The notes under the pieces: generated by a model
The model's input: only the letters and a program-made list of their open reading frames with translations
Told to the model about the DNA's origin: nothing
Database searches by the model: none
Assembly: GCA_937967995.1 (NCBI GenBank)
Contig: CALBTB010000005.1
Coordinates: forward strand, 124,001 to 188,000
Direction: 5' to 3'
DNA length: 64,000 nucleotides
Source of the DNA: an uncultured Gammaproteobacteria bacterium
GTDB lineage: Bacteria; Pseudomonadota; Gammaproteobacteria; UBA6429; Thiohalophilaceae
Part shown: positions 43,235 to 51,678 of the stretch, one piece after another
How the letters are laid out: each line of letters begins with the position of its first letter
How positions within the stretch are numbered: the first letter of the stretch is position 1
Made by a program: the position numbers and the translations under genes

Positions 43235-44134
43235 TCACGCCGCCATCATAAAGGTTGAGACCGAGACCACCGCGACTGCCGCAAAGGCAGCCACGAAACG
43301 ACGCCACCAGCTCGAACGGTTGCTGGACAGCTGCGTATCTTCCGTATCACTGATGGCCATCATCATGTTTTCATAACTGACGCTGCGCGCACCCTTGCCA
43401 TACGTCACCATCAGCGATTTATGACACAGAATGTTGATCAGTCGCGGTATACCGCGGCTTGCCGTCTCCAGTTTTTCAAGCGCCTTTTGTTCGAAAATCA
43501 TGCCGCCCTGGTAACCGGCCACCACCAGGCGATGCATGATATAGGCATCCATCCCGGCGCGATCCAGCGGCTGTAACTGGTAAGAAAAAGTTATACGCTG
43601 CTTTAACTGCCGTACCGAACGGCGATTCAGTAGTTCATCCAGTTCCGGCTGACCAAACATAACCACATGGATCAGTTTGAATTTTTCCGTTTCCAGGTTG
43701 GTTAACAGGCGCAATGACTCCATGGTTTCTTCCGGCATGGCCTGTGCTTCGTCGATGCACAGCACGACCCGCTTGCCCTGCGCTGCCAGCTCCAGCAACT
43801 TGTCCGTGATCATTTTATTAAGACGATGCACGTAGCGCGTGATCTTCAGGCCCAGTTCTTCGGCCAGTGCCACATGCAAACCAAACGATGACAGTTGCGG
43901 GTTCGGAATATAAACAATCTTGAACTTGTCACCAATGATGTTCATGAGTTTACGGCACAACAGGGTTTTACCGGTACCGACTTCACCCGTTACCTTGATA
44001 AACCCTTCACCGGTTCTGACGGCGACCAGCAGGGTATTCAGTGCATCCGCATAATGGCCGTAAGCAAAAAAATAACTGGTATCCGGCGACAGCGAAAACG
44101 GAATGCCTTTTAAACCAAAATATTTTTCGTACAT
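43235..44134 (-). CDS. mshM: MSHA biogenesis ATPase MshM (ExeA-like)
   Basis: The 299-residue AAA protein starts MYEKYFGLKGIPFSLSPD, typical of MshM/ExeA/GspA. It has Walker A GEVGTGKT, Walker B VVLCIDEAQAMPEETME, and the sensor-like KQRITFSYQLQPL. A C-terminal hydrophobic segment (residues about 280-298) is a membrane anchor without the ExeA peptidoglycan-binding domain. It probably helps assemble the secretin MshL. Confidence 0.9.
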   Translation of the reverse strand: MYEKYFGLKGIPFSLSPDTSYFFAYGHYADALNTLLVAVRTGEGFIKVTGEVGTGKTLLCRKLMNIIGDKFKIVYIPNPQLSSFGLHVALAEELGLKITRYVHRLNKMITDKLLELAAQGKRVVLCIDEAQAMPEETMESLRLLTNLETEKFKLIHVVMFGQPELDELLNRRSVRQLKQRITFSYQLQPLDRAGMDAYIMHRLVVAGYQGGMIFEQKALEKLETASRGIPRLINILCHKSLMVTYGKGARSVSYENMMMAISDTEDTQLSSNRSSWWRRFVAAFAAVAVVSVSTFMMAA

Positions 44135-44143
44135 GGCTTAGTC

Positions 44144-45871
44144 CTAATAGTCGCCCACGGGACGTTTGATCATGCTGTTAATATGATCCCGGGATCGTTT
44201 AATTCCTTCTGCCCATTGCTGTGGTCCTTCCACTACCGTGGGCTTGAGCAAAATCACCAGCTCGCTCTTGACCGTGGTCTCCTTGTTATGACGGAACAGG
44301 CCACCGACCAGTGGCAGGTCACCCAGGAACGGTATCGAATTCTGGTTATCCGTGGTCTTGGTCTTCATCAGGCCGCCAATGATCACAACCTGGCCACTGC
44401 GGGCGCGAATAATGGTGTCGGATTCACGCACCGAGCTGACTGCCAGCGGCAGACTTAATGTTGTATTACCCGAGACTGAAATATTCTTCACTTCTTCGGT
44501 GACATCCACCACGGTCGGGTGAATGTGCAAGGTAATCGAATTGTCTTCACTGATTTGCGGTATGACATCGAGCGACACACCGGAGAAGAACGGTGTCAGT
44601 TCGACATTATTTTCGGTCGTACTGCTCACTGTGCCCGTATTGGTGTTGGTTTCCACGTCGGTAATAAAGAATTCATCTGTACCCACCTTGATCACCGCTT
44701 TCTGGTTATTCATGGTAGATACCTGCGGGCTGGACAGGACCTGCACATCACCCTGTGACTTGAGCAATTCGATAAAGGCGGCAAAGTTTGATTTAATATT
44801 CAGCGCCGCGGTAAACACGCCGCCAAATGCGGATGTCGCCGTGCCTACAACCTGGTTCAGTGCGCTCGGATTCAGGTCACCGGTGTTACCGTCGATGATG
44901 CTGTTACCGCTACTGTTATCAAAAATGCTGCCACCGCCGGTCTGGCCAACCAGGAATGAACTGCTACCGGTATCCTTCAACGCCGCCCAGTTAATACCAC
45001 TCTGGTAACCATCACTTAACGCCACTTCAATCACTTTTGCCTCGATGATTACCTGGCGATGCATAATGTTCTGCGTGGTCTTCAGGTAGCGGTCCACGGC
45101 ACGTAACTCATCCGGCATGGCACGCACGACTATCACGCCCGACTGCGGACTGACGACAACACTGCGGCCATTCTCGCTTCCCACAATCGAAGCCAGTGAA
45201 CCACGTAATTCCGCCCAGAAATCCGAATCACTGGTGGTGTCGATGCTACTGGCCGCGAGCGTTTCGCGTCCCGACGAACTGTCAGAGCTGTCTGAACTGC
45301 CTGAAGACTGGCTTGTCGCCGTCTGCGTAACCTGTCCGGAACTGACCCGGACTTTTGATGAACCGGCCCGCTTAACAGCCAGGTAATCCAGTTTAAATAT
45401 TCGTGTGCGTATCTGGTTTGGATACACATGATACGCGGTGACGTTCTGTTCGTAATCAAATCCATACACGTCGCGCGTTACTTCCATCACTTCACTGACG
45501 CTGACATTTTTCAGGTCCAGTGTAATCCGGCCGCGCACCTTTGGATGGACAACCATGTTGTACGGTGTGCCTTCCACCAGACCCATAAAGAACGAGCGCG
45601 CATCGACGCGGTCTACTTTTAGATCAAAGCGCGGTTCGACATCGACCTGGGTTTCGTTGGGCAAATTCATTTGCAGGCTCGGCAACAGTGCATCCGTTAC
45701 CTGCGGATTGGGTGCCATGGCCGCCGCCTGTTTATTATTCACATCAATACTGTTGTTGAGCGTGTCTTCAATAATCGAATAGGTACGCAGGTCCGGCGGT
45801 GACGTCGTACTACACGCCACCAGTGTCGCCATCAGACAGGCTGTTATAATCTGTTTCGCTATCCTGCTCAT
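44144..45871 (-). CDS. mshL: MSHA secretin MshL
   Basis: The 575-residue outer-membrane secretin has a lipoprotein signal (ATLVACSTT, Cys at about residue 20) and an STN-like N domain (VHPKVRGRITLDLKNVSVSE). A Ser-rich segment (SQSSGSSDSSDSSSGRE) and an N1-type domain (VVVRAMPDELRAVDRYL) precede the C-terminal secretin domain (VLSSPQVSTMNNQKAVIKVG, VIIGGLMKTKTTDNQNSIPF). It forms the pore for the MSHA pilus. Its ATG overlaps the mshK stop. Confidence 0.94.
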   Translation of the reverse strand: MSRIAKQIITACLMATLVACSTTSPPDLRTYSIIEDTLNNSIDVNNKQAAAMAPNPQVTDALLPSLQMNLPNETQVDVEPRFDLKVDRVDARSFFMGLVEGTPYNMVVHPKVRGRITLDLKNVSVSEVMEVTRDVYGFDYEQNVTAYHVYPNQIRTRIFKLDYLAVKRAGSSKVRVSSGQVTQTATSQSSGSSDSSDSSSGRETLAASSIDTTSDSDFWAELRGSLASIVGSENGRSVVVSPQSGVIVVRAMPDELRAVDRYLKTTQNIMHRQVIIEAKVIEVALSDGYQSGINWAALKDTGSSSFLVGQTGGGSIFDNSSGNSIIDGNTGDLNPSALNQVVGTATSAFGGVFTAALNIKSNFAAFIELLKSQGDVQVLSSPQVSTMNNQKAVIKVGTDEFFITDVETNTNTGTVSSTTENNVELTPFFSGVSLDVIPQISEDNSITLHIHPTVVDVTEEVKNISVSGNTTLSLPLAVSSVRESDTIIRARSGQVVIIGGLMKTKTTDNQNSIPFLGDLPLVGGLFRHNKETTVKSELVILLKPTVVEGPQQWAEGIKRSRDHINSMIKRPVGDY

Positions 45872-46230
45872 TGTTGCTTGGTCTTTTCCTTGCGCATCCG
45901 TTTGAAATCTTTCGGCATCAACTCCAGCACCACATGCTTCTTACCGTCCCTTAGTGCCACCCGCGCCGAATCGATCGACACGACACGGGCCCCGGCAATG
46001 TGTTCACCGACACCCAGGGTTTTGCCATTAATCGTCGCCAGACGACGCCCTGGCGATATCAGTGTTGATGACAGCACCCATTTTGGTGCAGGTTTTGTGC
46101 CATGCTGTTTTTTGCCGCTCGACTGGTAATGCGGCGGCATGGTTGGGTCTTTCAGGACTTCTGCATAACTGACGTGACAGAAAACCGTCATACCCATAAT
46201 TAAACTGAGAATTTTAATGACATGCCGCAT
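45868..46230 (-). CDS. mshK: MSHA biogenesis protein MshK
   Basis: The 120-residue periplasmic protein has a signal peptide (ILSLIMGMTVFCHVSYA) and a PilP/GspC-like small beta domain (WVLSSTLISPGRRLATINGK, then TLGVGEHIAG). DPTMPP after the signal is the usual MshK motif. The ATG at 46230 follows the mshJ stop directly. In-frame starts further upstream lie inside mshJ. Confidence 0.85.
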   Translation of the reverse strand: MRHVIKILSLIMGMTVFCHVSYAEVLKDPTMPPHYQSSGKKQHGTKPAPKWVLSSTLISPGRRLATINGKTLGVGEHIAGARVVSIDSARVALRDGKKHVVLELMPKDFKRMRKEKTKQQ

Positions 46231-46231
46231 G

Positions 46232-46918
46232 CTACACCCCGATCCAGGCATCATTGAGACTCAGGGTATGCACGGTAATCACGATATGCGAACGCGGATA
46301 GTCCATCACTTCCAGTTGCACCGCATCCCAGTAAAACTCCCAGTCAAGTGCCTCCAGCGCCTTGAGGTAATCAAGCGTGGCAATAAAGTTCCCCTCAAAT
46401 TCCACCTGCATACCGTGACGATAAACATCGACCTGTTTGTCCTGTGGCTGCGTGTCATCACTGCTTTCACCGTCCTGATCGGGCTTGCGGGTAATTAACG
46501 GCACCGCATCCAGGCTACGTACCCGAATCAGTTTCAGGTCACGATGTTGTCGCACCACTGACTCAAGCACCTGCGCCATCTGTTTTGGTTCCACCAACCC
46601 ATGAAACTTGTCACGTAATTCGGTGTTGGCCTTTTCAAGAAATGTATCGAGCTGCGCAATGCGCTGCTTGATTTCACGATTGGGATCATCGTTGCGGCGC
46701 TGCAAGAGGGCCTGGTATTGCTGCTTTAGTCCGGCGATTTCATTTGCCATTGCGTCGCGTTGCTTGCCGGCCTGTTGTGTTTTCATCAGCATGGGATCGC
46801 TGAACAGTAAAAACCAGATTACTATAACGGCGACAAACGTACTCAACAGCACCAGCACCTTTTCGCGTTGCGACAGGGCTTCGTACTTTAGTTTGAGCTG
46901 TTGTAATCGTTCAGCCAT
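46232..46918 (-). CDS. mshJ: MSHA biogenesis protein MshJ (PilO-like)
   Basis: The 228-residue bitopic protein has one membrane helix (LVLLSTFVAVIVIWFLLF, residues about 22-39) and a periplasmic coiled coil plus ferredoxin-like domain. These are typical of the inner-membrane alignment complex. The ATG at 46918 overlaps the end of the preceding gene (46911). Confidence 0.87.
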   Translation of the reverse strand: MAERLQQLKLKYEALSQREKVLVLLSTFVAVIVIWFLLFSDPMLMKTQQAGKQRDAMANEIAGLKQQYQALLQRRNDDPNREIKQRIAQLDTFLEKANTELRDKFHGLVEPKQMAQVLESVVRQHRDLKLIRVRSLDAVPLITRKPDQDGESSDDTQPQDKQVDVYRHGMQVEFEGNFIATLDYLKALEALDWEFYWDAVQLEVMDYPRSHIVITVHTLSLNDAWIGV

Positions 46919-47516
46919 TGTTCTGCTCTTTACGATTGGAACGAATATCAAATTTCACCCTGGTGGATTTCTCTTCGCGCTCCATGAGAAAACTCCTGAA
47001 TTCCAGGCCACTAAAACTCGGTTCGGCTGACAGGTTCTGTAAATACTTCGGCACTTTTTCCGGTACATAAGTGCTGCCCTGTAAATTCAGTTTCTGGCCA
47101 CCGGCATGAATATGCAAACCGGTCAGCCACAAACCGTCGATGTGCTGGCGGGCCAGCCCGGTAAAATGTTCGGCAAAACCTTTTACATTACCAAACTGCC
47201 TGCCGCTCAGGGCAGACAGGACATTCTGTTTATTGGTCAGCTCTTTTTCCTTGCTGACAAGGGTTTCCTGCAAAGCAGAACTGTCACTGATCGCACTTAA
47301 TTCGGCCGTGACTTTCTGTACATCCAGCATCAACTGTTGCTGTTCCTGTTTGAGTTGTGCCAGCTCACTGTTAACACGATGATGCAGGTAACCCTGGACC
47401 GCACTGATCAGTACGAGGACAACCACGGCTAATACAGCAACCAGTCGAATGTTCTCAAAGCTGAGATGATCCTTCTTCTTGCGCAGGCTGGGATGAAAGA
47501 GATTGATTTGCTGCAT
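46911..47516 (-). CDS. MSHA biogenesis protein, PilN-like (MshI2)
   Basis: The 201-residue bitopic protein starts MQQINLFHPSLRKKK, the PilN signature (NLF/NLL motif that binds the PilM-like partner). It has a membrane helix (residues about 25-46), a coiled coil and a periplasmic domain. The ATG at 47516 is preferred on this motif. It is the partner of the preceding PilM-like protein. Confidence 0.88.
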   Translation of the reverse strand: MQQINLFHPSLRKKKDHLSFENIRLVAVLAVVVLVLISAVQGYLHHRVNSELAQLKQEQQQLMLDVQKVTAELSAISDSSALQETLVSKEKELTNKQNVLSALSGRQFGNVKGFAEHFTGLARQHIDGLWLTGLHIHAGGQKLNLQGSTYVPEKVPKYLQNLSAEPSFSGLEFRSFLMEREEKSTRVKFDIRSNRKEQNNG

Positions 47517-47527
47517 ATGAATAATCC

Positions 47528-48511
47528 CTATGCGGCGATGGGCCAGCGTAATGCAGCACCAATTGCCGGCAGGCATTGTGTCTGCATGTCACGCTCCATT
47601 TTGTCATCCAGTCCGAGCAGCACATTCATGTCCAGCTCGCGCACCTGCATGCCTAACTGTCCCGCCATGTAATCGATCATGCCGGGAATGGGAAAAGGCG
47701 TCGGTGCAATGACGAGTGAATTAATCGGTGGGTGTGCAAAGTAACGTTCGTAATAATCCGTCGAACGCTGCACTTCCAGCACCAGTTGATCCAGGGTCGA
47801 CTGTGTCGCTGGTGGCATACCTTCTATAGATAGTCCACCGCTGTCATTTTGTGTTTCATCAACCGGCTGTGCAAAACTGCTGTAACCTGTTTCCAGTTCA
47901 CGCGACAGGTACAGCCCACCTTCGCGTGTCAGCGATAACAAGCCACCACGTTGATATAAAGATAATAAGGCCACACCGGCACTGTCTTCCGGTAACAGGC
48001 TGGCCACATTGCGTTGTGCCATGGCCGGAATATCGATACTACACAGGTTTAACTGCGCTTCCTGAATGGTGCTGGCATAAGCTTTAAGAACATCCATGGC
48101 CGCGGTAACAACATACGCCATGGGCTGGCGTCCACGTTCGCGCTGCCCGGGTATGGCAAAACAATCTACCACGGCTTCATTGACGTCGTAGTCAATCATT
48201 TCCTTGACCTTCCAGCGCATCGCCTTGACCAGTTCCGCATCGGTCACTTCCGGAGCCTCGGTCAGCATGGTGTCAGCCTGTTCGGGGGTCAGGACAAAAT
48301 TGGCAGGGCAGTCCCTGAGGTTATTCTGGCGAACCCAGTCAGAAACAGCCTGGCCGAGTTCATTGATGGATTTTGCAGGACGGTAATCAATATGATGAAA
48401 CACAGGCTGGCTGGTCTCACGGGAAATACGCGCGAGCGCGACCCCCTCGTGGCAAAGTCCAATCCCCACCAGTTCCTTACTGTTTTGCTTCTTTTTGATT
48501 AAACCGAAAAT
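47528..48511 (-). CDS. mshI: MSHA biogenesis protein MshI (PilM-like), apparent ATT start
   Basis: MshI is the cytoplasmic actin-like PilM-type subunit. The body (VGIGLCHEGVALARI, CSIDIPAMAQRN, GGLLSLTREGGLYLSREL) is typical. The only start with a strong ribosome site (AGGAGG, 5-base spacer) is ATT at 48511, giving an N-terminus FGLIKKKQNSKELVGIGL that matches the FxxxKKK start of the family. An in-frame TGA lies just upstream and no ATG, GTG or TTG intervenes. A GTG at 48469 (AAGGA upstream) would remove 14 residues, including the first part of the first strand. A sequencing change ATG to ATT is possible. Confidence 0.85.
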   Translation of the reverse strand: MFGLIKKKQNSKELVGIGLCHEGVALARISRETSQPVFHHIDYRPAKSINELGQAVSDWVRQNNLRDCPANFVLTPEQADTMLTEAPEVTDAELVKAMRWKVKEMIDYDVNEAVVDCFAIPGQRERGRQPMAYVVTAAMDVLKAYASTIQEAQLNLCSIDIPAMAQRNVASLLPEDSAGVALLSLYQRGGLLSLTREGGLYLSRELETGYSSFAQPVDETQNDSGGLSIEGMPPATQSTLDQLVLEVQRSTDYYERYFAHPPINSLVIAPTPFPIPGMIDYMAGQLGMQVRELDMNVLLGLDDKMERDMQTQCLPAIGAALRWPIAA

Positions 48512-48743
48512 GGTGACCTCCTGTCAGGTCAACGGCCAGTCCTGAACATCTCGGTCCGCCCATCACTTAAGGTTGTGATCGTCCCTGATCACCAGCGGCA
48601 TCCGTGCCCGGCTTGTTTGATAAATCAAACGGCTATCGGTAACTTGAAAGTCGGTTAGCGGGGATAAAACTTTAGAAAACAGGGGAAAATACCCCTATAA
48701 CTGCATAAATAATAAGCAAATTAGGGGCGAATTTGCAGTAACC
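48512..48743 (-). promoter_or_regulatory. Long structured leader of the msh operon
   Basis: The 232 bases contain several hairpins on the minus strand: GTTTGA/TCAAAC (48615-48630), GTGATC/GATCAC (48575-48592), and two mutually exclusive ones over the start. TCAGG/CCTGA (48524-48545) competes with TGACCT/AGGTCA (48514-48531), which includes half of the AGGAGG ribosome site. This is the layout of a translation-controlling leader. I do not recognise a known riboswitch class. A weak AGGGG/CCCCT hairpin followed by GTTTT (48681-48696) may end the upstream operon. Confidence 0.45.
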
Positions 48744-49202
48744 TCAGGGACGCCAGTATTTATGGCCAATAGTTTGCAGGCGTATGACTTCCGGGGCACC
48801 GGCAGGCACATATTCCACTTCGAGCGGGAATTGCTGCTCAGTCAGTTCCCAGGCCCGCATACTGATGCGGCATGCCTTGAAAGTCACACCGCGGTTAGCC
48901 AGCTTGGTGAGCAACTGGGATGTGCGCTTGTTTTCACTTAACAGGGCCAGAATCCCTTCTTCATAGGCCACGACCGTAAACGCGACCTTGTCTTCACCCA
49001 GGTCGGTCAATACTTTATCGATCTGCATAAAGACGCGGCGATGCCCATTGTTCTCGCCGCTGCGTGTGAGCTGCACAACAAACTGCACCGGTTCTTCTGC
49101 AGCCTGTACCTTGCCTGTCATTGTCGGCACATAAGACAGCATGAGCATCAGTGCCAGGCTGACAGATAGCAGGTGGATCAAACGGTTACCTGTTTTACCC
49201 AT
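48744..49202 (-). CDS. Periplasmic DsrE-like protein
   Basis: The 152-residue protein has an N-terminal signal or anchor (LLSVSLALMLMLSYVPTMTG) and a DsrE/DsrF-like alpha/beta fold (FVVQLTRSGENNGHRRVFMQ, VAFTVVAYEEGILAL, LANRGVTFKACRISMRAW). The Cys in FKACRISM occupies the usual active-site Cys position. Proteins of this kind bind or transfer sulfur, or act in chalcophore handling. It overlaps the end of the preceding membrane gene by 25 bases. Confidence 0.72.
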   Translation of the reverse strand: MGKTGNRLIHLLSVSLALMLMLSYVPTMTGKVQAAEEPVQFVVQLTRSGENNGHRRVFMQIDKVLTDLGEDKVAFTVVAYEEGILALLSENKRTSQLLTKLANRGVTFKACRISMRAWELTEQQFPLEVEYVPAGAPEVIRLQTIGHKYWRP

Positions 49203-49780
49203 AGAATTTTCTCCTGACTACCGATTCGTGTTCCATCGGTTTCATCGACAGTTAAGGTGACAGACTTTCCTTCGCCAAGTTCATACTGATCGAACAGGGC
49301 CGCATCAATAAATATCTCCAGTTCGCCATACTCCTGTAGCCACAGCATGTCGACACCATCGCCCTGATCGATGTGATGTGTAAAGCTAATTGTCCCCGTG
49401 ACCGTGGCCGGTAGCTCTCCCAATACGGCTCGTGCCTGGTTCCTTTTATATTGCGTTTCGAGATCAAAACGCAGGCTGGTTACCAATGCAGCCAGTTGCA
49501 CTGGCCATATAAAAATGGAAGAGACAAACACCGCCGGATTTAACCTGGCGGCTACATGGCGTCGCGCATCAAGAACCAGCGCGACAACGGTGAGAATAAC
49601 AAACATAAACCACGTACCAACTACCGCCATGACGGGAACAAAAAAATAGGCGGTAAGAACGAGGGGATACACCAGCACATACATGATAAAACCGATGCTT
49701 CGTGTCGCACGGATGACCAGTATCGCCGTCGCTATGGTGAGATAGCCGAAAAGCAGTATTAAGAAATATTCGCCACGCAT
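49178..49780 (-). CDS. Membrane protein with C-terminal OB/NfeD-like domain
   Basis: The 200-residue protein has four membrane helices (residues about 5-105) followed by a soluble domain predicted as beta strands (GTISFTHHIDQGDGVDMLWL). I recognise no catalytic motif. The ATG at 49780 is chosen; a TTG at 49816 is in frame. It overlaps the DsrE-like gene, so the two are probably one operon. Confidence 0.55.
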   Translation of the reverse strand: MRGEYFLILLFGYLTIATAILVIRATRSIGFIMYVLVYPLVLTAYFFVPVMAVVGTWFMFVILTVVALVLDARRHVAARLNPAVFVSSIFIWPVQLAALVTSLRFDLETQYKRNQARAVLGELPATVTGTISFTHHIDQGDGVDMLWLQEYGELEIFIDAALFDQYELGEGKSVTLTVDETDGTRIGSQEKILWVKQVTV

Positions 49781-49846
49781 GATAGGTTGGGAGAGTATAC
49801 CCCAACCATCCTGCAATGTGGATGAAGGGTATCAGAACCTTTTCGG

Positions 49847-50419
49847 TTACGATGTGTTTGCTTTATATATTTTCCCGATTGCAAAACCGGCCAGTAACCA
49901 GGTGATAGCCATGTCGGCAATGCCAACCAGTGTCGTCACCACAGGAAACCCCCACCATGCCCAGTTTGACAGGTGAACAATCGCGCCCCCGGCGACAGCC
50001 GCTACCATCACAAACACGGCGCGGGCAGCAAGTGCCTGGATGCGGGTTTGTGCAAGTAACAGGGTAAATAGCAACGCGGCGGCGAACTGAATCATGATCA
50101 TCTTCAGCATTTGCATGCCCATCACAATCTCGGTGCCTTCGCGTTTTAACACGATCAGCGCAAACGGCCCTTTGGCGGCATCACTGATCCACTGTGCATG
50201 CTTCTCAGGGTCATTGTGGGCATCGGGATCAGCATTGGGCAACATGTAAATGCCGCTGTCCGTCGTCTGCGACATAATGGTTTGTGCAACCGGTTTATCA
50301 TCAGCAAAACTTCTGAAATCGATATCATGCCAGGACAGTGCCATCCACGACGCCAGTGTCCAGATAAATGCAACGATAGCCCCCACTACCGAGGCAAGAA
50401 TGACTCTTTTTATATTCAT
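49847..50419 (-). CDS. Conserved membrane protein, unknown function
   Basis: The 190-residue protein has an N-terminal helix (VILASVVGAIVAFIWTLASW), a periplasmic loop of about 60 residues (SQTTDSGIYMLPN), and three C-terminal helices. The WMALSWHDIDF and PNADPDA segments recur in uncharacterised inner-membrane proteins. No function can be assigned. It is in a group of small genes on the same strand. Confidence 0.55.
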   Translation of the reverse strand: MNIKRVILASVVGAIVAFIWTLASWMALSWHDIDFRSFADDKPVAQTIMSQTTDSGIYMLPNADPDAHNDPEKHAQWISDAAKGPFALIVLKREGTEIVMGMQMLKMIMIQFAAALLFTLLLAQTRIQALAARAVFVMVAAVAGGAIVHLSNWAWWGFPVVTTLVGIADMAITWLLAGFAIGKIYKANTS

Positions 50420-50446
50420 GCGTCCCTTCTCCTGTTTTTAGTGGCG

Positions 50447-50860
50447 TCAGTGTTCCGGGAAATCCTTTAAACAACACCGTCCGGAAGGATTACTGGTTTC
50501 ACAGGAACATAATGACTGCCCTGTCTGCTTTTTCACAAAACTTTTTAGTTTACTATTTTCAGCGGCTTCTGAATAAGAAATACCAAAGCAATAACACAGC
50601 ATGCTGTCAGGTAATGCCTCTTTTATCCCAACAGTTGTGCGAACTTCATCTCTGTTTATAACCGAATCATCACGACCAAAATAGACCACATCGCATGCCG
50701 GGTCCGTACAAAAATAATAGGCCTGACTCGACAGCGTCTTTTTCCATGGTCTGAGCAGATGATGAAGCATGGTTTTTATACCCACCGCGCGGTATTCCCT
50801 GCCATTGACGGGGCAACGGTAACGCCTGGGTGGTGTTTTAATTTCGCAGCATTCGTTCAT
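50447..50860 (-). CDS. CopZ-type N-terminal Zn/[2Fe-2S] metallochaperone domain protein
   Basis: The 137-residue Cys-rich protein has CPVNGREYRAVGIKTMLHHL with a zinc-site Cys, YYFCTDPACDVVYFG, CYCFGISYSEAA, and CSCETSNPSGRCCL. This matches the N-terminal domain of Archaeoglobus CopZ, which binds zinc and a [2Fe-2S] cluster. The C-terminal HMA domain is absent. It may pass copper or sense redox together with the neighbouring DUF1272 and DM13 genes. Confidence 0.78.
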   Translation of the reverse strand: MNECCEIKTPPRRYRCPVNGREYRAVGIKTMLHHLLRPWKKTLSSQAYYFCTDPACDVVYFGRDDSVINRDEVRTTVGIKEALPDSMLCYCFGISYSEAAENSKLKSFVKKQTGQSLCSCETSNPSGRCCLKDFPEH

Positions 50861-50882
50861 ATCGTTAGTATGTCATCGTGGT

Positions 50883-51191
50883 TTATCTTTCATGTGGTGG
50901 AATTTTCTTTAAATCCGCGGCAAAGGTGTTGTGAGATGCTTTATCTACAGGTCTGAATTTCACCGTTGTAGAAGCCGGATCCTTGCCAAGATAATTGTCA
51001 TTTCGCCAGTTATTGCCCGGCCTTATGGGTCTCGGGCTAAAGCCACCGCCACAGTTAGGACACACATTCTCCAGGATGGTTTCGACACAGTCCCGGCAGA
51101 ACGTGCACTCATAACTGCAGATCATGGCCTCCGTTGATGCCGGAGGTAAGGCCTTGTTGCAGTTCTCACAGGTTGGTCTTAATTCAAGCAT
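50883..51191 (-). CDS. DUF1272 Cys-rich zinc-ribbon protein
   Basis: The 102-residue protein starts MLELRPTCENCNKALPPAS and continues CSYECTFCRDCVETIL and VCPNCGGGF, the DUF1272 pattern of about nine Cys expected to hold two zinc ions. The C-terminal 45 residues (SPRPIRPGNNWRNDN onward) are polar and not part of the family core. The ATG at 51191 gives the family start. It lies 11 bases after the DM13 gene. Confidence 0.8.
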   Translation of the reverse strand: MLELRPTCENCNKALPPASTEAMICSYECTFCRDCVETILENVCPNCGGGFSPRPIRPGNNWRNDNYLGKDPASTTVKFRPVDKASHNTFAADLKKIPPHER

Positions 51192-51201
51192 GCTGTTTAC
51201 T

Positions 51202-51678
51202 TCATTGATATTTTGCCGATGTAATAAACTGACTAAACGCTTCACACCAGACAATAACACTGCTGTATTTGGCTGGATTAATACCTGTTGGCACTTCCAC
51301 GACAAAGTTTTCAAATGTCTTTACATCACCTACACGCACCATCGTACTTTTCAGGCGATTGAAATCCGCTTCTGTCTCAACAAATTCCGGGGATAGATAG
51401 AGTTTGTAATCGGGACCCGGCGCAAGTTTACCCATGAGGGTTATGGCCCTGGAGCCAATCGACACTGTTCCTTCTCCCCAGTGCAGGGCATCGCTATCTT
51501 TCAGATCTTTTCGGAATTGGCCTGTAAACTTCGCCTGCGAAGACATGACCTTGATTTCTTCCGCACTGGGTGCAGGTGGTGCTGTATATATAGGTAACCA
51601 GTAGACACCTGCTGCAAATCCTAATGCACCGACAGCGCCGTGTGTAATGACAAGTAATGCGAGGCTACGAATTTTCAT
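51202..51678 (-). CDS. DM13 domain periplasmic protein
   Basis: The 158-residue protein has an N-terminal signal-anchor (residues about 5-27) and a DM13 beta-sandwich (FTGQFRKDLKDSDALHWGEG, YKLYLSPEFVETEADFN, VIVWCEAFSQFITSA with its single conserved Cys). DM13 domains are proposed to act in electron transfer. It overlaps the end of the HDAC gene by 14 bases. Confidence 0.78.
   Translation of the reverse strand: MKIRSLALLVITHGAVGALGFAAGVYWLPIYTAPPAPSAEEIKVMSSQAKFTGQFRKDLKDSDALHWGEGTVSIGSRAITLMGKLAPGPDYKLYLSPEFVETEADFNRLKSTMVRVGDVKTFENFVVEVPTGINPAKYSSVIVWCEAFSQFITSAKYQ

Noticed and set aside
48615..48630. FNR box TTTGATTTATCAAAC upstream of mshI
   Set aside because: The half sites TTGAT and ATCAA are separated by only two bases instead of four, so it is better read as a hairpin.
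48512..48743. c-di-GMP-I (GEMM) riboswitch in the mshI leader
   Set aside because: The conserved GEMM-I sequences (GCAAAG, GGCCTA, GGTAGC..GTTACC) are absent on the minus strand. The leader is structured but of no class I recognise.
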